The position numbers and the translations under genes are program-made. A DNA stretch of 64,000 nt. Source: Holdemania sp. Marseille-P2844 (GTDB taxonomy: Bacteria; Bacillota_I; Bacilli_A; Erysipelotrichales; Erysipelotrichaceae). Below the pieces are notes generated by a model that searched no databases, was not told where the DNA came from, and saw only the letters and a list, made by a program, of their open reading frames with translations. The stretch spans positions 62,001 to 126,000 of the forward strand of contig NZ_LT635448.1 of the NCBI RefSeq assembly GCF_900120005.1, given 5' to 3'. Positions 55,635 through 64,000 of this stretch are shown here, piece by piece (positions within the stretch are counted from its first letter, which is position 1; every line of letters begins with the position of its first letter).

Positions 55635-55659
55635 CAATTTTCACAAAGTGGATTATAAT
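55631..55659 (+). promoter_or_regulatory. Promoter for MATE gene
   Basis: TTAACA (55631-55636, overlapping the previous stop), 17-bp spacer, TATAAT (55654-55659). Confidence 0.6.
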
Positions 55660-55698
55660 TACTCTTAATAAATAGAAAAGCAAACAAGGGGGAAAGGC

Positions 55699-57051
55699 AT
55701 GGCATCGAAACAACGTGGACTCATGACTTCCGGCGTGATCTGGAAAGAACTTTTATTATTCTCAATTCCGTTATTGCTGGGAAATTTATTCCAGCTGCTC
55801 TACAACACGGTCGACTCGATTGTCGTCGGCAACTTTGTCGGACATCAGGCGCTGGCTGCCGTCGGTGCGAGCACGCCGCTGATCAACATGTTGATCGGAT
55901 TTTTTATGGGCGTCGCCGCCGGCGCGGGTGTTCTGGTTTCGCGGTTCTTCGGCGCGCGGAAGCTGGAAGAGCTGCATATTGCGGTGCATACGTTTGTGGC
56001 GTTTACATTTTTGTTCGGCGTGCTGATGATGGTGGCCGGGATTACGCTGACGCCGCTGTTTCTGCAATGGATGGGGACGCCGGCGGATATCATGGACATG
56101 GCGGTGCTGTATCTGCGGATTTATTTTCTGGGGATCATCCCGACGATGTTGTATAACTCCGGGGCCGGCATCCTGCAGGCTGTCGGCGATTCGCGCCGGC
56201 CGCTGTGCTTTCTGACGATTGCCAGCGTGCTGAATATCATTCTGGACCTGGTGTTTGTCATCCAGCTGAACATGGGCGTGGCCGGGGTGGCCTGGGCAAC
56301 GCTGATCGCGCAGACGGTGTCCTGCATTCTGGTGGCGGTCACGCTGCTGCGGTCAAAGGAAAGCTACCAGATCATCCCGAAGAAAATCCGGATTGACAAG
56401 CCGATGTTGATGCAGATTGTGCGGCTGGGAATTCCCAGCGGTCTGCAGCAGATGATCGTTTCCTTCTCCAACGTGCTCGTCATGTCATATGTCAACCGGT
56501 TTGGCTCGGCGGCGATCGCCGGTTTCAGCTCGGCGAACAAGTTTGATAATTTCCTCGGTCTGCCGGTCAACAGCTTCATGCTGGCAATCACGACGTTTGT
56601 CGGACAGAACATGGGCGCGAATCAGATTGAACGGGTTAAAAAGGGCATTACCACCTGTATCTTTATGGGAATCGGCATTGTCATCGCGATCGGAATTCCG
56701 GCCTATCTGTTCTCGGATCTGTGCATTCGGATGTTCTCACAGGAAGCGGACGTGATTTATTATGGATCGTGGATGATGCGCACACTGGTGCCGTTCTATT
56801 CGATTCTCAATGTGGCGCAGGTGCTGACCGGCGCGGTGCGCGGAACGGGCAATACGACTGTGCCGATGCTGGTCAACGTCTTCTATTACTGCATCATCCG
56901 GCAGGTATTCCTGGCGGTGGCGATGATGTTTGTCAATTCGATCGTCGTCGTGTTCTGGAGCTATCCGCTGACCTGGACATTGTCGGCCGTGACGTTGTTT
57001 CTTTATTATCAGCGGGGAACCTGGCTGAAACACAGCGGAGTCCGCGGCTGA
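55699..57051 (+). CDS. MATE family efflux transporter
   Basis: 450 residues, about 12 transmembrane helices. MATE features: LLFSIPLLLGNLFQLLYNTVD and VVGNFVGHQALAAVGAS at the N-terminus, and the second-half repeat LRLGIPSGLQQ-like and FDNFLGLPVNSFMLAITTFVGQNMGAN. Cation-coupled exporter of drugs or metabolites. Its TGA overlaps the ATG of the downstream phosphatase gene, implying co-translation. Confidence 0.93.
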   Translation: MASKQRGLMTSGVIWKELLLFSIPLLLGNLFQLLYNTVDSIVVGNFVGHQALAAVGASTPLINMLIGFFMGVAAGAGVLVSRFFGARKLEELHIAVHTFVAFTFLFGVLMMVAGITLTPLFLQWMGTPADIMDMAVLYLRIYFLGIIPTMLYNSGAGILQAVGDSRRPLCFLTIASVLNIILDLVFVIQLNMGVAGVAWATLIAQTVSCILVAVTLLRSKESYQIIPKKIRIDKPMLMQIVRLGIPSGLQQMIVSFSNVLVMSYVNRFGSAAIAGFSSANKFDNFLGLPVNSFMLAITTFVGQNMGANQIERVKKGITTCIFMGIGIVIAIGIPAYLFSDLCIRMFSQEADVIYYGSWMMRTLVPFYSILNVAQVLTGAVRGTGNTTVPMLVNVFYYCIIRQVFLAVAMMFVNSIVVVFWSYPLTWTLSAVTLFLYYQRGTWLKHSGVRG

Positions 57052-58154
57052 TGCTGGATCGTTCACAGCTTCGAATTCAGGATCTTCATTCCTATCGGGC
57101 GCTTTTCATTTCGGATATCCATGGTGAAAAAGACTTGCTGGAAGCTTTGTTGAAAAAGGCTGACTATGTTCCGGGGAAAGATTTCCTGTTTCTGTTGGGG
57201 GATCTGATTGAGAAAGGCAGCGCCAGTCTGGAAACGCTGCGGCTGGTGATGACACTGGCCCGCAACGAACGGGTTATCGTGTTAAAGGGAAATAATGATG
57301 AAGCGGAACAACTGCTGGAAGATAAAATACCGCTGCCGATGAAGTTGAGTTATCTGCGGACGCGGCGGTCGCTGATCAGCGAGATGGCTCGAAAACAGGG
57401 CGTGACAATGGATGAAAAGACCGATTTTCAGGCTCTGCGTCAGCGCTTGACAGGCGCGTATGCCGCGGAATTTGCGTTTTTGCAAGAGTTGCCGCTGATC
57501 GCCGCGGGTTCGGGTTATGCTGCGGTGCATTCCAGTATTCAGGACCTTCAGCATTTGTTAAATAACGATCCGCGCCTGATTTTAAAAGATAATGATTTTT
57601 TGTTGAAGTCTGCCGTGGGATTTCCGTTCCCGGTGATCGTGGGCCACATGCCGACAGTGGCGCTGAGTGACAGACAGGGAAATTGCGGCGTGCATTTTCT
57701 GAAAGATCGGAATATCCTGGCGATCGACGGCGGATGCGGAATGCATGCGCATGGTCAGCTGAATGCCCTGATCGTTCACAACGGCGACTTTCAGCAGTTT
57801 CAGACGGTCAGCGTGGATCGTTTGCCGCGGCGGCGGGTTGTTGCCGATCAAGCGGGCACGCCGAAGGATCAGCAGGTATTCGTGCGGTATTTTGAAAGTG
57901 AAATCGAAGTGCTGGAGGAAGCTGGCGAATTTCTGCGCGTGCGGCATCAACGAACTCACCGTCTGTTGGAAATCCCCCGAAGTGCGCTGCGGATGATCGA
58001 CGGCAAGCCGCATTGTTTTAACAGCACAAGCTGTTGGCTCTCTTTGCGTCAAGGGCAGGAAGTGGCGGTTATTCAAACCTTTGCCGATCGGTCGTTCTGC
58101 AAAAGAAACGGTCAGCTGGGCTGGGTCGCAAATGCCGTGCTGGACATCCGGTAA
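57051..58154 (+). CDS. PPP-type serine/threonine phosphatase-like protein with C-terminal extension
   Basis: 367 residues. Metallophosphatase motifs of the PPP/ApaH type: FISDIHGEKDLLEALL, LLGDLIEKGSASLETL, LKGNNDE (GN(H/N)E region), VGHMPTV and DGGCGMHAHGQ. Residues about 290-367 form an extra beta-rich, SH3-like module (EVAVIQTFADRSFCKRNGQLGWV). The long upstream open frame overlaps the MATE gene out of frame; ATG 57051, coupled to the MATE stop, is the sensible start. It may be a protein or dinucleotide phosphatase. Confidence 0.82.
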   Translation: MLDRSQLRIQDLHSYRALFISDIHGEKDLLEALLKKADYVPGKDFLFLLGDLIEKGSASLETLRLVMTLARNERVIVLKGNNDEAEQLLEDKIPLPMKLSYLRTRRSLISEMARKQGVTMDEKTDFQALRQRLTGAYAAEFAFLQELPLIAAGSGYAAVHSSIQDLQHLLNNDPRLILKDNDFLLKSAVGFPFPVIVGHMPTVALSDRQGNCGVHFLKDRNILAIDGGCGMHAHGQLNALIVHNGDFQQFQTVSVDRLPRRRVVADQAGTPKDQQVFVRYFESEIEVLEEAGEFLRVRHQRTHRLLEIPRSALRMIDGKPHCFNSTSCWLSLRQGQEVAVIQTFADRSFCKRNGQLGWVANAVLDIR

Positions 58155-58171
58155 AGCAGGAATAATGCGGG

Positions 58172-58200
58172 CAGACGGCGGAGAAAACCGTCTGTTTTTT
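58172..58200 (+). terminator. Intrinsic terminator
   Basis: CAGACGG (58172-58178) pairs with CCGTCTG (58188-58194), followed by six T. Confidence 0.85.
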
Positions 58201-58305
58201 GGAGGTCAATTAAAAAGTCAGCCGGAGAGCTGACTCAAAATTTATTTCATTCCCATTATTCGATGCTTTTTTGTTTTGTTTCTTTAAACGATGATCGTTT
58301 TATGT

Positions 58306-59409
58306 TTACGCTTGTCTGCGCAGGATCATCGCCAGCTGTGTCAGTATCGCTTCATGTTTCTGAATGAACGCCTGATAACCACAGAATTCCTCGTCGAAGT
58401 AACAAATATTCAGGCGCTTGCACTGACCGTGGCAGATTTGTGCATAGCGGCAGGTTTCGCAAAGCTTTGTTGATCGGCGCGGCCCCTGCAGGAAGCCGGA
58501 CAGGATCTTTGATTTCGATAAATCCGCCAGGCTGCAATCCCGCAGATTGCCCAGTTTGTATTCGTCCAGCACATAGAAATCGCATGGATAGACGCTGCCG
58601 TCGCTCTCTACGACAAACTGCATGCTGCAGAAGCCCAGAAAACCGCATTGCTGCGGCGGGACACCGTCGAACAGCGGGATCAGATTATCAAACAAGGTCA
58701 CGCTGATGTAGTGATCTTGTTTTAATTCTTCCAGCCACAGCTGGAAAAATTCATCATAAAACCGGAAGAAGGTCTGCGGCGTCAGGGAATAAGGATCGTT
58801 CTGATCCTCCAGCGGCGGCAGACAGGGAATGAGCTGGATATAATCGAGATGCTGTCTCAGATAGAAATCAAATAATTCTTTCGGATGCTCCGCCAGCTGA
58901 CGGGTTAATACCGTCAGAATGTTGAAATTAATCTTTGCCTGACGCAGCTTTTCAATGTTTTCCAAAATGCGGGCAAACGTTCCCTGACCTTTGGCATCCG
59001 GGCGCATCGCATCGTGATGCGCGGCGTAGCCGTCCAGCGATACCCCGACTAAAAAACGATTCTGTTTCAAAAAGCGGACCCATTCGTCATCGAGCAGTGT
59101 CGCGTTGGTTTGCAGCGCGTATTGGATTTGGTGGTAGCTCTTCTTCTTCAGGTTGACCCGGCGGATAAACCGGCGGAAATAGTCCAGCCCCGCCACAGTG
59201 GGTTCCCCACCCTGAAAGGCGAAGGTGATCGTCACTTCTTCACGGAAGAAGCCCAGCGTCTTGTCGATCAGAATATTCATCGTTTCTTCGCTCATCACGC
59301 CGTAGGAAGGAATCTTTCGGTTTTCCGCGACGTCGCAGTAAAAACAATAACGGCAGCGCAGGTTGCATAAGCTGGACGCCGGTTTGATTAACATCGAAAA
59401 GTATTTCAT
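58306..59409 (-). CDS. Anaerobic sulfatase-maturating enzyme, radical SAM/SPASM
   Basis: 367 residues. The radical SAM cluster motif CNLRCRYCFYC (Cys15, 19, 22) and FAFQGGEPT are followed by the SPASM region CGFLGFC, SDGSVYPCDFYVLDEYKLGNL and CETCRYAQICHGQCKRLNIC, binding two auxiliary clusters. These blocks match anSME enzymes that convert an active-site Ser or Cys of sulfatases to formylglycine. No sulfatase gene is in the window, so the client lies elsewhere or differs. Confidence 0.88.
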   Translation of the reverse strand: MKYFSMLIKPASSLCNLRCRYCFYCDVAENRKIPSYGVMSEETMNILIDKTLGFFREEVTITFAFQGGEPTVAGLDYFRRFIRRVNLKKKSYHQIQYALQTNATLLDDEWVRFLKQNRFLVGVSLDGYAAHHDAMRPDAKGQGTFARILENIEKLRQAKINFNILTVLTRQLAEHPKELFDFYLRQHLDYIQLIPCLPPLEDQNDPYSLTPQTFFRFYDEFFQLWLEELKQDHYISVTLFDNLIPLFDGVPPQQCGFLGFCSMQFVVESDGSVYPCDFYVLDEYKLGNLRDCSLADLSKSKILSGFLQGPRRSTKLCETCRYAQICHGQCKRLNICYFDEEFCGYQAFIQKHEAILTQLAMILRRQA

Positions 59410-59461
59410 AGAGTGACCTCATTTCTACTTGCTTTTTCTTTTAGAGCGATCAATATTCCGC

Positions 59462-60058
59462 TTAGTTTTCTTCCCGGCGCTGAGCCAGATACAGTCCCCA
59501 ATCTTTTAATTGCTCAGGGATGGAATAGATGTCCTTCCCCTCAACCGTGACGGTTTTACTGACGCCGGGATGCTGCGGATCAAAGAGATCCCAGGCCGTA
59601 AGCAGATTAGGATTTTCGCGCATTTGATGCGCTGCGAAGAACTCGGCGTAACTTTGAAGATTCTGGCTGAAGATCGTTACTATGTTATATTTGCTGAACA
59701 AAATTTCATCGCCGCTCTGCAAACCGCCAAAGCCAAAGGTCGAGAGTCCGTCTTCAAACAAAAGCGGCCCCGTTTGCTTTAAAAGGGCGAGCGCCGCAGC
59801 TTGCGAACAGCCGTCGAGATAATACACATCAACATGCAGCTTTTCCACGACGCCCGGTCGGATTTCCTGTTCATTTCTGGCCTGAGTGGGCAGCTCCAGG
59901 ATAAAGAAAAGGGGTTCTTCGTGGACCGCGATGAAATGCTGCATTACGGATTCGATCTTATCGGTTCCGACGTTGGCTGTAATTTGATCGCCATTGATTT
60001 TATATTCTTCCTGCAAACGTTCGGCAAAGGGAACATGGCAGCCCGCTTTCAGCTTCAT
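59462..60058 (-). CDS. Hypothetical protein
   Basis: 198 residues, soluble, acidic, no signal peptide. Contains FFILELPTQARNEQE, STFGFGGLQSGDEILFSKYN and FAAHQM; no family recognised. Its start overlaps the stop of the DUF1801 gene upstream (60055-60058), so the two are co-translated, and it precedes the radical SAM gene by 52 nt on the same strand. Confidence 0.65.
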   Translation of the reverse strand: MKLKAGCHVPFAERLQEEYKINGDQITANVGTDKIESVMQHFIAVHEEPLFFILELPTQARNEQEIRPGVVEKLHVDVYYLDGCSQAAALALLKQTGPLLFEDGLSTFGFGGLQSGDEILFSKYNIVTIFSQNLQSYAEFFAAHQMRENPNLLTAWDLFDPQHPGVSKTVTVEGKDIYSIPEQLKDWGLYLAQRREEN

Positions 60059-60426
60059 TTCAGAGCCTCCTGCCGGACTTCTTCCGCGCGGAACTGGATC
60101 ATCTTGATCAGTAAATCTTCAGGAAGCGGCTGATCCCAGCTCAGCTGCAGCGTGTTTTTTTCGTTGGTTTTATAGGCGGTTAAATCAGTCCGAAACTGTC
60201 TGATCGTTGTTGGACTCGTATAGAAACCCAGGTGCTTTTGATTCCCGGCAAATTGCAGGCAATAACGGCCTTCCAGCATATATGTCGGTGCACCCCAGGA
60301 CAACTTTTCCTCACACTGAGGTATCGTTTTTTTGATCAGTGCCCGCAGCTGATTTAACAGATTTCGCTGTTTATCCGGGAATGAACTGAGGTAATCTTCA
60401 ACGGATTTCCGTTTTTCTGTATTCAT
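60055..60426 (-). CDS. DUF1801 family protein (YdhG-like)
   Basis: 123 residues with the DUF1801 pattern: VEDYLSSFPDKQRNLLNQLR, PQCEEKLSWGAPTYML and LGFYTSPTTI, an iron-chaperone-like/YdhG fold of uncertain role. ATG 60426 fits the family N-terminus; the ribosome-binding site is weak (GGGACG). A longer in-frame start at 60561 has no family support. Confidence 0.82.
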   Translation of the reverse strand: MNTEKRKSVEDYLSSFPDKQRNLLNQLRALIKKTIPQCEEKLSWGAPTYMLEGRYCLQFAGNQKHLGFYTSPTTIRQFRTDLTAYKTNEKNTLQLSWDQPLPEDLLIKMIQFRAEEVRQEALK

Positions 60427-61000
60427 ATTTACGTCGTCCCTTTCATTTGCGATTCCCTGTCCGCACCGCTGTTTCCCGGTCATCAAAGGAAGCTCAGCCA
60501 CTGCGGTCTTCAATTTGCTAAGAGAATCAGGCTGTATAGCCTGCGGTGGTTTCTTAATCATTATAGCATGTTTTCACCCAATTCCCGAGGAAGGCGAAAT
60601 ATCGCAAAAGGAAAAATTGGGCTGAAGTGAAAAGGGCTGAAAGTGCCGAGGCAAAGAGAAAATTGGAAGGCAGCTGCTAATCAGATCACATCGCCGCAGC
60701 CTTTCGTTTATAAAATCCGCTAAAAGATAAAGAACGAGACTGATAACAAGAAAAGCTTGAGCTAGGGGAAATTCAGAAGACGCTGTTTTTTCTAAAGCCG
60801 CTGATTCGGAAATATAAAAAACCCCCGTTTGAGAAATACGGGAGTTTCGTCGTTTCAACAAGAAAGAGATCTGAAATCAGAAAGAACTGGAATGTTCCTG
60901 GCTTTTTAACGTTGATATGCCAATCCTGAAGCTTTATTGAAACAGTAAATTACATTGTAAAGCTGAAGATGACATTGGTAAATTCCTCAAAGGTCTTGCA
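60427..61000. other. Intergenic region
   Basis: 574 bp without a supported gene. It includes a minus-strand terminator (60816-60847). A 95-codon minus-strand frame (60574-60861) overlaps that terminator and shows no family features. Confidence 0.45.
60816..60847 (-). terminator. Terminator for the PRD regulator transcript
   Basis: On the minus strand AACTCCCGT pairs with ACGGGGGTT and is followed by a TTTTTT tail, about 150 nt past the regulator stop. Confidence 0.7.
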
Positions 61001-62833
61001 TTAGCGCAGGACCTCAAGAATGGACGGATCGGAGAAAAGCAGGATTAACGCTTCGTAGAGTTCCTTAAACAAGTGCGAGTCTTTCTCATTGATCGCGATC
61101 AATAAAACGATATGCACGCGCTGTGCTCCCCATTGGATGCCGCCGGGAGAAATGGCGATGGCCAGTCCGGTTTTTTCACAGTCCATTTTCATCGAATGGG
61201 GAATTGCGATTTGTCCGAAAGCGGTGGAGGCTGCCTGCTCCCGCTTCAGCACTTCATCCAGAAAGTGAGAAGAAACAAATTGTTCATTATGCAGCTTCCG
61301 GCATAAAATTTTCAGGATGTCTTCGCGCCGGCTGTCCGCTTGTTTGTCAAGATAAAATAAGGCAGGCGAGAAAAACTGCGGATAATATTCCGTCAGAATC
61401 TGCATTTTTTTGCGGTCCAGAACAGTCTGAATTTGACTGTAAATCTCTTTGAGATTCATCGCGCTGATCATCGGCGGAAGCAGGATCGTAAAGCCCCGGT
61501 TCGCATGGACCGGCACGGTGGTAAACAGAAGCTCGTAGCTTTTATCCTCCAACTCCTCCTCAAACGAAACTACCGTCGGAATAATGATATCTGAATCAAA
61601 ATGGATTAACAAACAGTTGTAAATCTGTTGCTGATTCTGCTGATAATCCGGACAGAGCAGCGCGCATTTCAACTTCTTGATGTCCTTCTGCTGCCGTTCC
61701 AGATCCGCGCCGATGTGCATTGCCAGATAGGCCGTTTCATCGGGACTGATCTGAATGTTGAAATGTTCGTCGAGATAATCCGTAATGCAGATCGCGCAGT
61801 CGTAAAGCAGCGGACAGGAGGATTGAATCGTTTCCAATAATGGATTTTTCAGGCTGGTCTGCTGCTGAGAACGGTAGAACAGATTCTTGAAATGCAAAGA
61901 CAACGGCACCAATAATGTCTCCTTGTTGAGCTGCAGGTGATAACGGCGGTTGATCTCGTCGATAATTTCATGCGTCAGCGTGAAAATCTGCGGTCCGACG
62001 ATTGTTTTTAATGTTTCATCATCTTTGCGCTGCATAAAATTGATGTTTGCGGTGATCAGCTCGTTCATATTCTGCCGCTCCAGCGGATTAAATTGTACGC
62101 TGAAGTGGATGGAAAAAGTAGCGATCAATTCCTCACAGATCGGATGGACTGTTTCCTGCCGGCCGTCGGTTTCGCTGAAGGCGTTGCCGTTGAGGATCCG
62201 GTCAAGAATAACCGTGATATGTAAAAGCAGGTTGGTATACCCGAAGTCGTTGATATAACAATTATATTTCATGAAGATATCGTGCATCGTCGTCTGCAGA
62301 TACGCGATATCAATTTCCGGGAAATGCGTTTTCAGCATCGCGGCGTCGACAAAGTGTCCAGCGGCCTCCTTATATAAGGTCTGCGTCAGAAAGCGGCGTT
62401 TGTTGCGCTCAGTGCCGATGAGAAAAATCGCATCGTTCTTGCATTTTAAAGACAAATCGTAAGCAGCATATTGTTGATTGACTTTGGAAATCAGCTGTTT
62501 CATCGAAGAATAGCTCAAATACAGCTCATCGCACAAATCGTAAAGATTCAGCGAGGACGCATGATCGACAAAAAACAGATGCGTGATGTAGGAAAACCGC
62601 TCCTCATAGGACTGCGCCGGTGTTTCTTCCGGAACCGGCAGCGGCATTTGTTTATTTAAGATGTACCCTTTCGCCGTCGCCTGGATTAAATTGGGCTGTT
62701 CCTGATTGATCCCCTTGATGTGATTCTTGATCGTCCGGCTGCTGACATGAAGCTGCTCCGCCAGACTGGTCGAGCTTATCGGCTCCGGCTGCTTCTGCAG
62801 CTGCTGGATGATTTTCTCTTTGATTGGATCCAT
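61001..62833 (-). CDS. PRD-containing PTS regulator with EIIB and EIIA domains
   Basis: 610 residues: HTH (ISSTSLAEQLHVSSRTIKNH), second HTH region (LYDLCDELYLSYSSMKQLI), PRD1/PRD2 (about 170-385), EIIB-like domain (KCALLCPDYQQNQQ, with a Cys at the phosphorylation position, unlike the two other PRD regulators here) and EIIA (about 475-610) with His546 in QIAIPHS. GGAAGGAGGG precedes ATG 62833; the longer frame to 63010 covers the divergent promoter region. It likely controls the lactose-family PTS at 63170. Confidence 0.88.
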   Translation of the reverse strand: MDPIKEKIIQQLQKQPEPISSTSLAEQLHVSSRTIKNHIKGINQEQPNLIQATAKGYILNKQMPLPVPEETPAQSYEERFSYITHLFFVDHASSLNLYDLCDELYLSYSSMKQLISKVNQQYAAYDLSLKCKNDAIFLIGTERNKRRFLTQTLYKEAAGHFVDAAMLKTHFPEIDIAYLQTTMHDIFMKYNCYINDFGYTNLLLHITVILDRILNGNAFSETDGRQETVHPICEELIATFSIHFSVQFNPLERQNMNELITANINFMQRKDDETLKTIVGPQIFTLTHEIIDEINRRYHLQLNKETLLVPLSLHFKNLFYRSQQQTSLKNPLLETIQSSCPLLYDCAICITDYLDEHFNIQISPDETAYLAMHIGADLERQQKDIKKLKCALLCPDYQQNQQQIYNCLLIHFDSDIIIPTVVSFEEELEDKSYELLFTTVPVHANRGFTILLPPMISAMNLKEIYSQIQTVLDRKKMQILTEYYPQFFSPALFYLDKQADSRREDILKILCRKLHNEQFVSSHFLDEVLKREQAASTAFGQIAIPHSMKMDCEKTGLAIAISPGGIQWGAQRVHIVLLIAINEKDSHLFKELYEALILLFSDPSILEVLR

Positions 62834-63065
62834 TCGGTTTCCCTCCTTCCGATTGGATAAAATGAGAATTACGGTATTTTTGGATGGCTGTCGTGTATCG
62901 GTTTGCTTATTCGGCAGACACTGAATACCGGATCTTTTATCCGGCAGCCGCCTGTTTTGAGAACAAATCCCGGTTGAACACGGACGCTTTGTTGATTTTA
63001 TTATACGCATGAGTTCCCGCCGGGTTCAATCAATGAAATTCACCGCAGGCATGAAATTGTTGGAG

Positions 63066-63146
63066 TTTTCACACCAGTGGTGAAAAAAGCGAGTGGAAAG
63101 GAATCCCTTTATCGACAATAATGAGAGCGTAAGAACCGGTTCTCAT
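63066..63146. promoter_or_regulatory. Palindromes between PRD regulator and lactose-family PTS
   Basis: TTTTCAC-7-GTGAAAA (63066-63086) and AGAACCGGTTCT (63132-63143), the latter flanked by ATGAGA/TCTCAT (63121-63146). Both lie in the divergent gap. The first is placed as an operator; the second lies in the leader just before the IIB ribosome-binding site. Confidence 0.5.
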
Positions 63147-63169
63147 ACGAAAAGGAAGGGAAAATCAAG

Positions 63170-63508
63170 ATGGATAAAATCAGAATTCTGCTGTGCTGCG
63201 GCGCGGGCATGTCGAGCGGATTCCTCGCTCAGCAAATGCGGATCGCCGCTAAGAAAATGAATGTCGTCGCCAAGATCGAAGCTAAAAACAAGAACAGCGT
63301 TCAGGATGATGTGAACGCGATCGACCTGCTTCTGTTAGGTCCGCATCTGGAATATGTAAAAGCGGAGATGACGCAGCTGTGCGAGCCGTATCATGTGCCG
63401 GTGATCGTCATTCCCAAGGAAATGTACGCCGGACTGGATGGCAAAGGGTTGATGGAATTAAGCATGGAAGCAATTAAGAAGAATAAGGGAGAATTCAATC
63501 ATGGATAA
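63170..63508 (+). CDS. PTS lactose/cellobiose-family EIIB
   Basis: 112 residues. IRILLCCGAGMSSGFLA contains the phospho-cysteine loop CGAGMSS. The remainder (LLLGPHLEYVKAEM, PVIVIPKEMYAGLDGKGLME) matches the family. AAGGAAGGG precedes ATG 63170. It overlaps the EIIC start by 8 nt. Confidence 0.9.
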   Translation: MDKIRILLCCGAGMSSGFLAQQMRIAAKKMNVVAKIEAKNKNSVQDDVNAIDLLLLGPHLEYVKAEMTQLCEPYHVPVIVIPKEMYAGLDGKGLMELSMEAIKKNKGEFNHG

Positions 63509-64000
63509 GTTGATTCAATGGCTGGGCAGCGATTTTGCCCCGAAAGTTGCCAAGTTTATGGACAAAAAAATCATCAAGGCACTCTCCAGCGCACTGATGG
63601 CGAACGTTCCGATCCTGTTGCTGGGATCGTTGATCTCCATCTACAATCTGATCGCCGGTTATCTGCCGTTCTTGCCGGATTTATCGCCGGTATACACGTT
63701 TAGCTTCGGCATTATGTCGCTGACGCTGGTCTTCTTAGTCGGCTATCATGGCGCGAAGGAATATGGCTTCGGCGAATATGGCGTTTCAACAGGTCTGATC
63801 TCGTTGATGATGTTCATGATGATCATCCGTCCGTCAATCGAAAATTTCCAGTTCCAGGTGGCTTTCGGCCGCTTTGGCGGGACCGGTATGATTCCGGCGT
63901 TCTTCGCGGGGATCGTTACGATTGTTATCAGTAATCTTTACTTCAAGCTGCATTGGTTTGAGGATTCGGAAGCGATTCCTGATTTCTTAGTCCGCTGGCT
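63501..64000 (+). CDS. PTS lactose/cellobiose-family EIIC, N-terminal part (cut by window edge)
   Basis: ATG 63501 opens a frame of 166 codons running off the window: DKLIQWLGSDFAPKVAKFMD at the N-terminus, then hydrophobic helices (ALMANVPILLLGSLISIYNL, GIMSLTLVFLVGYHGAKEYG). This is the standard start of a cellobiose-type EIIC. Whether EIIA or a glycosidase follows cannot be seen. Confidence 0.88.
   Translation, partial: MDKLIQWLGSDFAPKVAKFMDKKIIKALSSALMANVPILLLGSLISIYNLIAGYLPFLPDLSPVYTFSFGIMSLTLVFLVGYHGAKEYGFGEYGVSTGLISLMMFMMIIRPSIENFQFQVAFGRFGGTGMIPAFFAGIVTIVISNLYFKLHWFEDSEAIPDFLVRW

Noticed and set aside
56721-57050. 110-codon upstream extension of the phosphatase ORF
   Set aside because: It runs out of frame through the C-terminal part of the MATE gene; ATG 57051 is coupled to the MATE stop and fits the family start.
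60574-60861. 95-codon minus-strand ORF
   Set aside because: It overlaps a strong minus-strand terminator, has no ribosome-binding site and no family features.

Overview
The window is about 64 kb of a mid-GC Firmicute chromosome. It carries the conserved block mrnC-rlmB-sigma factor-rpmG-secE-nusG and, separately, rplK-rplA-rplJ-rplL-methyltransferase-rpoB-rpoC, with Bacillus-like promoters, strong Shine-Dalgarno sites and many intrinsic terminators. The wealth of PTS systems with PRD regulators, RpoB with Asn where most bacteria have His at the rifampicin site (as in Mollicutes), and the mix of gut-type functions (barnase/barstar, anaerobic sulfatase maturase, Rpn nuclease) suggest a gut Erysipelotrichia-type organism (Holdemania / Clostridium innocuum relatives). 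That assignment is inference; no rRNA gene is present to settle it.

Layout. 1-2994: mrnC (partial), rlmB, sigma factor, rpmG, secE, nusG. 2995-16243: about 13 kb of accessory genes that split nusG from rplK: a PRD/EIIA regulator behind a 39-codon leader ORF, a complete mannose-family PTS (IIA-IIB-IIC-IID) with a MurQ-like etherase, a TetR-controlled MMPL transporter plus secreted heptad-repeat protein, an Rpn nuclease, and a glucose-type EIIA. 16272-27413: ribosomal protein and RNA polymerase genes with an L1-site-like rplK leader and an L10 leader. 27416-35687: gdhA, a phosphoesterase, MarR, a TIM-barrel epimerase, cca with a YheO-type regulator, and a KDPG aldolase-VOC fusion with KDG kinase.

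36024-46258: a decayed ORF, a CCG-domain cysteine-rich protein with a PRD regulator, divergent from a lactose/cellobiose-family PTS (IIB-IIC-IIA) followed by a GH1 6-phospho-glycosidase whose acid/base Glu is Gln; then membrane proteins and a PadR operon with in-frame stops. 46372-49286: a YugP-type zinc peptidase, small cysteine-rich and unknown proteins, and a barnase-barstar pair. 49298-54152 (minus strand): GntR regulator, tandem GNAT, PIG-L deacetylase-like protein and an EIIA-less mannose-family PTS under a palindromic operator. 54179-64000: small membrane protein, C39-like protein, MATE transporter with a coupled phosphatase, orphan anaerobic sulfatase maturase, DUF1801 protein, and a third PRD regulator divergent from a lactose-family EIIB-EIIC cut by the window edge.

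The main theme is sugar import by PTS: two mannose-family and two lactose-family permeases, each next to its own regulator and, for three of them, next to a dedicated catabolic or modifying enzyme. Most regulator-target gaps contain recognisable inverted repeats.
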